DNA from: JBKPDV01 sp046728075
GTDB taxonomy: Bacteria; Acidobacteriota; Thermoanaerobaculia; UBA5066; Gp7-AA6
Assembly (NCBI GenBank): GCA_046728075.1
Contig: JBKPDV010000234.1
Coordinates: forward strand, 1-25,773
Length of the DNA stretch: 25,773 bases
Direction: 5' to 3'
Below are positions 16,401-22,003 of the stretch, in pieces; the first letter of the stretch is position 1; every line of letters starts with the position of its first letter. Position numbers and translations under genes: made by a program. The notes under the pieces are model-generated. The model saw only the letters and a list, made by a program, of their open reading frames with translations, made no database searches and had not been told where the DNA came from.

Positions 16401-16865
16401 ATGAAGCTCGTCATCCAGCGCGTCTCGCGCGCGGAGGTTCGGGTCGGGCAGACCGTTGTCGGCAAGATCGGGAAGGGAATTCTGGCGTTGGTGGGGGCCG
16501 AGCGGGCCGACGACGGCACCGTCGCGCAGGAAGCGGCGCGAAAAGTGGCCGGCCTGCGAATCTTCGAAGACGGCGAGGGAAAGATGAACTTGTCCCTCGA
16601 GCAGGTCGGCGGGGGAGTGCTCGCGGTTTCGCAGTTCACTCTGGCTGCCGATCTGTCCCGCGGCCGCCGTCCGGGCTTCGAGAAGGCTCTCCCCGCGGCG
16701 CAGGCCCTTCCCCTCTATGAGCACTTCGTTCGCACGCTCGAGCTTCTGGGCATTCCCGTGGCGACGGGAGCCTTCGGCGAGCACATGGAAGTGGAGCTCG
16801 TCAACGACGGACCGGCGACGTTCATTCTGGAAGTCAACAGTCCACAGTCGACAGTCGACAGGTAG
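16401..16865 (+). CDS. dtd: D-aminoacyl-tRNA deacylase
   Basis: Removes D-amino acids (and glycine mischarged on tRNA-Ala) from tRNA, a chirality proofreading enzyme. The protein is 154 residues. Family motifs are MKLVIQRVSRAEVRV at the start, GKMNLSLEQVGGGVLAVSQF leading into the active-site SQFTLAAD, RGRRPGFEKAL, and LVNDGPATFILEV with the Gly-Pro motif that enforces chirality. E. coli Dtd ends right at this last beta strand; here nine further residues, NSPQSTVDR, are encoded by a 7-base word tract that also carries the reading frame to the stop codon. The start is at ATG 16401 with no Shine-Dalgarno sequence, directly after another word tract. Function should be unaffected by the tail. Confidence 0.95.
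   Translation: MKLVIQRVSRAEVRVGQTVVGKIGKGILALVGAERADDGTVAQEAARKVAGLRIFEDGEGKMNLSLEQVGGGVLAVSQFTLAADLSRGRRPGFEKALPAAQALPLYEHFVRTLELLGIPVATGAFGEHMEVELVNDGPATFILEVNSPQSTVDR
16832..16862. repeat. 7-base word tract (AGTCGAC) inside the end of dtd
   Basis: Four words in phase: AGTCAAC, AGTCCAC, AGTCGAC, AGTCGAC, then AGG. This is the reverse complement of the GTCGACT family at 14218 and 17877. It is translated as the C-terminal tail of Dtd and lies at the convergent junction with the M50 peptidase gene. Confidence 0.85.
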
Positions 16866-16889
16866 GCAACCGGCGGCGTTCCCGGCCCG

Positions 16890-17801
16890 TTACAGAATGC
16901 GGACAGGGACCAGCGTGAAGCAGAGGAGAAAGACCGCCACGCAGAGAAGCGCGACGAGCACCCGCCCGAAATCCAGAGGCTCGTCGTCGTTGTCCACCGG
17001 AGGGTGACGCACACCGATAAAGATGGCGACGATCGCCGCGAAGACGATCCACGTCGGGCCCACAAAACCGCTGGCGGCGGCGAGCGCCAGCACGATCACG
17101 GACACGATGGGCTGCCGGCGGCCCGCGACAGCCCGCAGAACATGCCCTCCGTCGAGCTGGCCGATGGGCATCAGGTTCAGCGCGGTCACAAGGAGGCCGA
17201 ACCACGCCGCCATGAAGGTCGGGTGTTCGTGAACGGTCGCGCTCGTGTAGCCGACCCCGGTCCATCTCTGAACGAGGTGGACGAAGAAGGGATAGTCGAA
17301 CATCACGGTTCCGGGGGTGGTCGAGGGCGGGATCGGGCGCGCGCGGGGCACGCCATAGAAGAGAAACGGAAGAGCGACGAAGAAACCCGCCAAGGGACCG
17401 GCGGCTCCGACGTCGAGAAGCTGGCGTTTGTCCCGAATCGGCTCCTTGATCCGGATCAAAGCGCCGAAGGTCCCGATGAGATTGAGGAGGGGCGACGGGA
17501 TGAAGTAAGGCAGCGTCGCGGCGAGGCCGTAACGGCGACACATGAGGTAGTGCCCCATCTCGTGGCTGCCCAGAATCACGAGCAGCGGGATCGAAAAGGG
17601 GAATCCGTCGGCGAAGCGTCCGCCTTGGAGCCATCCGCCCTTGTCCGTGAACGCAAGACCGCCGGCCAGAGTGGTCGTGACGAACGTCGCGGCCAGCAGC
17701 GCGAGATGAAAAAGGGGATGCTCGGGGATTCGGAATCGCGGGCGGCGGCGGGGAGGATCCGGAGAAGCCGCGTCGAAGCGAGGGTCCGGATGCTCTTCCA
17801 T
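16890..17801 (-). CDS. Site-2-protease-type (M50) membrane metallopeptidase
   Basis: Intramembrane zinc protease of 303 residues. The zinc site is HEMGH (His80, Glu81, His84) at the end of a hydrophobic segment, and the third ligand is Asp217 in NLMPIGQLDGGH. About seven to eight membrane segments are present, with a long basic and proline-rich N-terminus in the cytoplasm. The layout (LPYFIPSPLLNLIGTFGALI between the two motifs, no PDZ domain) is that of the EGY1/YwhC-like branch of M50, not RseP. Substrate unknown; by family it would cleave a membrane-anchored protein. ATG 17801 has GATAAC nine bases upstream on the minus strand and no Shine-Dalgarno sequence. The gene is bracketed by inverted copies of the GTCGACT word tract. 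Confidence 0.9.
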   Translation of the reverse strand: MEEHPDPRFDAASPDPPRRRPRFRIPEHPLFHLALLAATFVTTTLAGGLAFTDKGGWLQGGRFADGFPFSIPLLVILGSHEMGHYLMCRRYGLAATLPYFIPSPLLNLIGTFGALIRIKEPIRDKRQLLDVGAAGPLAGFFVALPFLFYGVPRARPIPPSTTPGTVMFDYPFFVHLVQRWTGVGYTSATVHEHPTFMAAWFGLLVTALNLMPIGQLDGGHVLRAVAGRRQPIVSVIVLALAAASGFVGPTWIVFAAIVAIFIGVRHPPVDNDDEPLDFGRVLVALLCVAVFLLCFTLVPVRIL

Positions 17802-17876
17802 CGAGCGGCAGTTATCTCACAAGAGGTTCCGACGTCAGGACGCTGCGGCGACGTGGCACGTGAGACCTCTCCACTT

Positions 17877-17939
17877 GTCGACTGTCGACTGTCAGCTGTC
17901 GACTTTTCCAACCGACTACCGACTACTGACTACCGACTT
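17877..17939. repeat. Compound 7-base word tract: GTCGACT then CCGACTA families
   Basis: Words in strict 7-base phase: GTCGACT, GTCGACT, GTCAGCT, GTCGACT (17877-17904), a short spacer, then CCGACTA, CCGACTA, CTGACTA, CCGACTT (17912-17939). Two different word families sit side by side. The first is identical over 30 bases to 14221-14250. It lies between the start of the M50 gene and the end of the downstream-encoded MshEN protein gene, and is followed at once by a palindrome and a terminator hairpin. Confidence 0.85.
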
Positions 17940-17955
17940 CTTCCCCTCACCCCGC

Positions 17956-17975
17956 CCCTCTCCCGGGGGAGAGGG
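17956..17975. repeat. REP-like palindrome
   Basis: CCCTCTCCC and GGGAGAGGG separated by two bases, preceded by CCCCTCACCCCG. This resembles the common extragenic palindromes of high-GC bacteria that end in a CTCTCCC/GGGAGAG stem. It is in the 236-base gap between the MshEN gene and the M50 gene. Confidence 0.6.
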
Positions 17976-18013
17976 AGTTCTTGAGCCGGCGCGCACGCCG
18001 GGACTCGGGGGTT

Positions 18014-18035
18014 CGGGGGACCGCAAGGTCCCCCG
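18014..18035 (-). terminator. Terminator hairpin after the first MshEN protein gene
   Basis: A perfect nine-base GC-rich stem (CGGGGGACC with GGTCCCCCG) closed by a GCAA tetraloop, starting three bases after the stop codon at 18038-18040 as read on the minus strand. There is no U-run, so it may also serve as an mRNA 3'-end stabiliser. Confidence 0.65.
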
Positions 18036-18037
18036 GC

Positions 18038-19573
18038 TCACATCAGCCCGACGGGCGCGTTCTGTTGAAGCAGGAAGCGGGAGAGCACGTTGGCGGTTGC
18101 GGCAGCGGCGCGGGCAATCAGGGCGAAGTCGGTGTACTCCATCGGTTCGCCGAGCCGGTCGGTGTAGAGGAACGCGGCCACGCCGTCCAGAACACGGATC
18201 GGGAAGACCGCGCAGTCGAGCGGCGTCGATCCGAACAACGGCCCGAGGGCTCCCGGCCAATCCTCCCGATCGGGGAGACCGAAATGCGGAACACCCGATT
18301 GCTCAACGACGGTAAAGATGGAGCTCTCTGCCGTTGGAATGCGGACAGAGGAGATGTCTTGAGGCGTCAGGTTCGGTCCTCGACCCCGCCAGCCGGTGAT
18401 CGCGGTTTTCCCGGCTCCGAAAAGGATGACTCGCGGAAATGAAGTCAGCGCATTCTGGAGAACAGCCTCTCCGATTTCCTCGCGGCTGCGGGCTTCCCAG
18501 AGCTTGGGTGCCGTCTCCTCCGCTGAGGAGGTCCACATGCCTGTCACGGCCTCATCGGAATTCTCCAGGGGCGAGGGGCGCCACATGCCCGAGACGTCGT
18601 CCTCCGTCTCCGAGGAGAGGTGGGAGGAGTCCGTGCCTGGACCCGCCTCGAGATCAAACGGGATTCCCGCCGCGGGCGGAGCAGAGGTCTGATCCGAAGA
18701 GGAGACGGTCTCGCCGATTCCGCGCTCGCGTTGAAACGAGGTCAAGGCCTCACCGACCCACTGCGTGAGCGAATCCTCGCCGGAGCGAATCGGGTCTTCC
18801 TCCCGCTCGGCCGGCGAAGGGACGGCGTGACCGGTGATCGGGTCAGTGTGCCGCCGCTGCCGGACGGGAGGGACGGTCGCGATGGAATCAACGGACATCA
18901 GAAGGTCTGGTTCGGGTCGCCTGAAAGACGGAAGCTCGGGGGGACTCATCGACTCCAGAGGGGGCTCAACGGTAATCGGCTGGGCGGGTGTACGGGAAGC
19001 GGCCTTCGCCTCTGTAGAGGGCTCCTTGCCGGCGCCGATCGAATCCTTCGCCGGGAGGTCGTTCTCGAGCGGCATCGGCCGTCTGGTCTGGCCGGTGCGG
19101 CGGTCCATCTTCTGCAGAATCGCGCGGAACTCGTGGGGAATGTGGCGGCCGTAGAACTTCTGGTGCGCCTGCATGAGCCGGATTTCAGTGGTGACGGCCG
19201 GCGCGATGCGTTTGCGCGTCAGCGCGGAGACCTCATCGATTGTCGCGAGGTCGGAGGGGTTCGCGAATGCGACCCGCAACACGTTCTTCTCGAACGCGTA
19301 AGGCATCGCGGCGAGTCGTGAGGCCGCTGCGGCGGTGAGCAGGCGGGCGGCTTCGATGGGCGCCTTCGCGAGCACCGTGCCGGGCACTGCCGGACAGCGA
19401 TGAAACTTGGCGAGCGTTTCGAGCAGAGCGTCCTCGGCGAGCAGGTCCCAGTTGAGAAGGATGCTGCCGAGTCTCAACCGCTCCACGGAAGCACGCTGGT
19501 AGCCGAGGGCGCGATTGATCGCGCTCTCCGTGAGGAGCCCTTCGGCGACGAGTAGCTCGCCGATTCGGCGCAT
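18038..19573 (-). CDS. MshEN-domain protein with acidic linker and C-terminal GAF-like domain (paralogue A)
   Basis: A 511-residue protein without an ATPase domain. Residues ~1-150 (RRIGELLVAEGLLTESAINR, ALGYQR, LRLGSILLNWDLLAEDALLE, then VAFANPSDLATIDEVSALT) match the N-terminal domain of type II secretion/type IV pilus ATPases (GspE/PilB; MshEN), some members of which bind c-di-GMP. A disordered acidic linker (~170-360) repeats a short Trp motif: VSGMW, VTGMW, PKLWEA. The C-terminal ~149 residues form a compact domain also found in paralogue B (WRG/WGG segment, SSIF, FPIRVLDGVAAFLYTD), probably GAF-like. ATG 19573 is preferred to TTG 19579 because it aligns with the start of B and has GAGG upstream. 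Function unknown; a c-di-GMP or polarity/motility regulator is a guess from the domain. Confidence 0.8.
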   Translation of the reverse strand: MRRIGELLVAEGLLTESAINRALGYQRASVERLRLGSILLNWDLLAEDALLETLAKFHRCPAVPGTVLAKAPIEAARLLTAAAASRLAAMPYAFEKNVLRVAFANPSDLATIDEVSALTRKRIAPAVTTEIRLMQAHQKFYGRHIPHEFRAILQKMDRRTGQTRRPMPLENDLPAKDSIGAGKEPSTEAKAASRTPAQPITVEPPLESMSPPELPSFRRPEPDLLMSVDSIATVPPVRQRRHTDPITGHAVPSPAEREEDPIRSGEDSLTQWVGEALTSFQRERGIGETVSSSDQTSAPPAAGIPFDLEAGPGTDSSHLSSETEDDVSGMWRPSPLENSDEAVTGMWTSSAEETAPKLWEARSREEIGEAVLQNALTSFPRVILFGAGKTAITGWRGRGPNLTPQDISSVRIPTAESSIFTVVEQSGVPHFGLPDREDWPGALGPLFGSTPLDCAVFPIRVLDGVAAFLYTDRLGEPMEYTDFALIARAAAATANVLSRFLLQQNAPVGLM

Positions 19574-19602
19574 TCCCAACCTCGTTTGTCTTCCTTGCCT
19601 AC

Positions 19603-19608
19603 ATTCTA
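19603..19608 (-). promoter_or_regulatory. Candidate -10 box for MshEN paralogue A
   Basis: TAGAAT on the minus strand, 29 bases before ATG 19573, within the 41-base gap after the HU stop. Gives a leader of about 20 bases with GAGG. No good -35. Confidence 0.3.
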
Positions 19609-19614
19609 GCGGGG

Positions 19615-19884
19615 TTAGCTGAGGTCCCGGAGATCCTTACCGGGCTTGAAGCGGATGGTGTTGCCTGGCGGGATCGTGACTTCGACACCGGTCTTCGGAT
19701 TGCGTCCGATTCCCCTCTTGCGCCGCTTGACCTGGAAGACCCCGAAACCGCGCAACTCGATGCGGTCTCCCGCCCCGAGTGCTGAGCGCATCGACTCGAT
19801 GACCGTCTCTACAGCCGTCGCCGCTTTGGCTCGTGGTACATCAGCGAGGTCGACAACGAGGTCGACGATGTCGGCTTTGATCAC
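19615..19884 (-). CDS. HU/IHF-family DNA-binding protein
   Basis: An 89-residue nucleoid protein that binds and bends DNA as a dimer. It has the N-terminal helical part KADIVDLVVDLADVPRAKAA, ELRGFGVFQVKRRKRGIGRN, the DNA-binding arm with RNPKTGVEVTIPPGNTIRFK, and the terminal helix PGKDLRDL. The IPPGNTIRFKPGKDL sequence is closer to HU/IHF-alpha-like proteins than to specialised histone-like forms; I do not assign hupA/B or ihf. GTG 19884 has CCGGAGGA five bases upstream. A TATAAT box lies about 23 bases before the start, overlapping the stop codon of the gene before it, so HU probably has its own transcript although it sits between two MshEN paralogues. Confidence 0.95.
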   Translation of the reverse strand: MIKADIVDLVVDLADVPRAKAATAVETVIESMRSALGAGDRIELRGFGVFQVKRRKRGIGRNPKTGVEVTIPPGNTIRFKPGKDLRDLS

Positions 19885-19907
19885 GGTTCCTCCGGCGCTT
19901 TGCTCCG

Positions 19908-19913
19908 ATTATA
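19908..19913 (-). promoter_or_regulatory. Consensus -10 box (TATAAT) of the HU gene
   Basis: TATAAT on the minus strand; its TAA is the stop codon of MshEN paralogue B (19909-19911). It is the only perfect -10 consensus noted in the window. TTGAAA is nearby but only 10 bases upstream, too close for a standard -35. Confidence 0.5.
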
Positions 19914-21825
19914 TCTCTCTTTTTTTCAATCGGATGGCGGCCACAAAGGCGGAAGAAGCCGCGGCCGCCAGCTCCCGCATATAGGCCAGGTCCATGGGCG
20001 TCGCCCCCTGATCGCCAGAGAATTCCGCATAGAGAAAAGCCACCGGCTTGTCCTTGAGGTAGACCGGCTGGATGAGGCATTCCTCCGGCCAGCCCCCCAT
20101 CGCGATCGCGATGGATTCGTGCCGGGGCAGCGGCGGCAGGGGTCCGAGATAGAAAGACCGCGACAGCCGGATGTTCAAGAAGATCGAGGGGTCTTTCCAG
20201 GGAATCGAGATGTCTCTCAGCTCCTCGGCGGAGACTCCTTCCCCAAGCCCTCCCCAGGCCGTTACGGAATCGGGCCGCGAAACGAAGACAGCCGCCCGGA
20301 CAAACCGGCGCGCGAGCGTGGTGAGCGCCGCCGTGGCGATGGCGTCGCGGTCCACCGCGGACGTCACTTGCGGAAAATCCGTGACCGAGGGCATCGCAGC
20401 CAGCGCGGCCGCGGAGACGGGCGCCGGAGCAGGTGAGGGAGGTACCGCCTGAGGCGGCTCGACGGGCAGCGGCTCGGTCGGCGGCGGCTCGGGCTCGGGG
20501 ACGGGAGGGGCGGACAAGACAGAAGGCGCCAAAGGGGCTGAAGGGCTTGAAGAGAGTTCTGCCGGTGTCTCGGCCTGTTTCCCGGCGGGCTCCGCCGGAC
20601 TGGAAGGCGGGAGCATGGGAGCGGGAGCTGGAGCGGGCTCCCGAAAGAAGGCAGGCTCCTCCGCCTCCGGCACCGACGAGGCGACAGCCCGAACCGGCTC
20701 TTCTGCCGGCGCTGGTCCAGGCGGCCTTTCCTCCGCGACGGGAGCCGCGTAAACCGAAGGTTCCTCTGCCAGCGGGGGTTCGGCCGTCATCGGCGCCGAC
20801 AGGATCTGTTTGGCCTCGCTTCCAGTCTCCTCGCGGAACAAGGGCAACGGCGCGGCTGCCTCCGGGGGGAGGGCCGCCGGCGGTGAGATCCCCGAATGGG
20901 TCGGAGAGACAGGCGGCGCGGAGCTCGCCTGGACCTGATCGGAAGGAATAGCCCGGGCAGAAGACGCGAGGGACCGGGGATCGAAGAGGATCCGACCGGA
21001 ATCCCGCGACGAGGACCGCGCCGGCCCGGAGTCCGGAGCGGAAGAGGAAGGCTCCGGCATCCACAACCCCGGAATCGAAGGCATCTCCTCCCATGAGATC
21101 GTCTCGGGTTCCGGAACCGGAAGTCCATCCAGCCCCGGCGAGAGGCTTCCCGCCCATCCTCCAACGGCTTGATCGATCGATTGATCCGGCACGGTCCACG
21201 ATTGGATGATGGGCAGCTCTCCCTGATCCAGCTCTCCAGCGTCACCCCAGATGTCGTTGGCACTCGGCACGACACCGGGTCGTTTTCGACGGGGACTCGG
21301 GAAGAAATCCGGAGGAGGCGGGAGGACGGCCGTCTGGGCCTTCGCCGTCCGAGCCGGCCTCGAAATCTTCTCGGAGAGGATCGCGTACCGCGGTGTCCGG
21401 CGCTCCCCGTAGTACTTCTCCAGGGCCTGGTAGATGCGCACTTCCGGCGCCACTCCGGCAATGATCTTTCGACCGGTGACGAAGAAGAGCTCGTCCAGGA
21501 TGCGCAGATCTCCGGGATCGCGCAGAGCCACCTTCAACGAATTCTCCCCGCGCTCGTAGGGGACAGCCGCGTGCTTGATCGCGAACTTGGCGGGCAGCGC
21601 CGCGATCACGCTGGTCGGAATTTCGGCCAGACGCCTCCACGGGATGTACTCACAGCCGTGCTGCAGGGCCAGGGTTTTGCCCAGGTTGTCCTCTTCGATC
21701 GAACCACGCTCCAAAAGAAGAGTCCCGAGCCTCCCCCCCGCAAAGTGCTGAATGCCCAGGGCTCGGGCAAGGTGGTTCTCCGAAACCAGGTCCGCCCTGA
21801 CCAGCAACTGACCGAGTCGAGCCAT
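19909..21825 (-). CDS. MshEN-domain protein with Pro/Ala-rich linker and C-terminal GAF-like domain (paralogue B)
   Basis: A 638-residue paralogue of the protein at 18038-19573. Residues ~1-150 are an MshEN domain (MARLGQLLVRADLVSENHLA, ALGIQHF, RLGTLLLERGSIEEDNLGKT, VALRDPGDLRILDELFFVTG, then KYYGERRTPRYAIL). Residues ~170-490 are a very long disordered linker, first with Trp-containing motifs (NDIWGD, VGGWAG, ISWEEM, IPGLWMPEP) and then strongly Pro/Ala/Glu-rich. The last ~147 residues (DRDAIATAALTTLARRFVRA, SVTAWGGLGEG, WKDPSIFLNI, YLKDKPVAFLYAEFSG) match the C-terminal domain of paralogue A. GATAAT lies five bases before ATG 21825 with no Shine-Dalgarno sequence, suggesting a leaderless mRNA. 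No secretion ATPase or pilus gene is adjacent. Function unknown. Confidence 0.82.
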   Translation of the reverse strand: MARLGQLLVRADLVSENHLARALGIQHFAGGRLGTLLLERGSIEEDNLGKTLALQHGCEYIPWRRLAEIPTSVIAALPAKFAIKHAAVPYERGENSLKVALRDPGDLRILDELFFVTGRKIIAGVAPEVRIYQALEKYYGERRTPRYAILSEKISRPARTAKAQTAVLPPPPDFFPSPRRKRPGVVPSANDIWGDAGELDQGELPIIQSWTVPDQSIDQAVGGWAGSLSPGLDGLPVPEPETISWEEMPSIPGLWMPEPSSSAPDSGPARSSSRDSGRILFDPRSLASSARAIPSDQVQASSAPPVSPTHSGISPPAALPPEAAAPLPLFREETGSEAKQILSAPMTAEPPLAEEPSVYAAPVAEERPPGPAPAEEPVRAVASSVPEAEEPAFFREPAPAPAPMLPPSSPAEPAGKQAETPAELSSSPSAPLAPSVLSAPPVPEPEPPPTEPLPVEPPQAVPPSPAPAPVSAAALAAMPSVTDFPQVTSAVDRDAIATAALTTLARRFVRAAVFVSRPDSVTAWGGLGEGVSAEELRDISIPWKDPSIFLNIRLSRSFYLGPLPPLPRHESIAIAMGGWPEECLIQPVYLKDKPVAFLYAEFSGDQGATPMDLAYMRELAAAASSAFVAAIRLKKREI

Positions 21826-21830
21826 GCTTA

Positions 21831-21836
21831 ATTATC
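21831..21836 (-). promoter_or_regulatory. Candidate -10 box for a leaderless transcript of MshEN paralogue B
   Basis: GATAAT on the minus strand ends five bases before ATG 21825, the distance expected if transcription starts at or next to the A of the start codon. No -35 seen. The rest of the 178-base divergent gap shows no repeat tract. Confidence 0.45.
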
Positions 21837-21990
21837 GCGTAGATATCGGCGCCTCCGCTCGGGATCGCCCGAATGGAGCCCGGACCGGCGCGATTCTCGC
21901 GAATGAGGTGAGCCCGGGAAGCGTTAGAGCGGCTGTGGACCCTTCTGGCTTCAGGACGGAACGCTCGAGAGCGAAGCCATCTCACCGTGC

Positions 21991-21996
21991 TACATT
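21991..21996 (+). promoter_or_regulatory. Candidate extended -10 box for a leaderless TPR-gene transcript
   Basis: TGCTACATT gives an extended -10 (TG, one base, TACATT) ending seven bases before ATG 22004. No Shine-Dalgarno sequence is present between. Confidence 0.45.
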
Positions 21997-22003
21997 GCGG
22001 CCG

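Noticed and set aside
16890..17801. RseP/RasP-type S2P (sigma-factor regulator protease)
   Set aside because: No PDZ domain between the HExxH and LDG motifs, and no bamA, dxr or cdsA neighbour.
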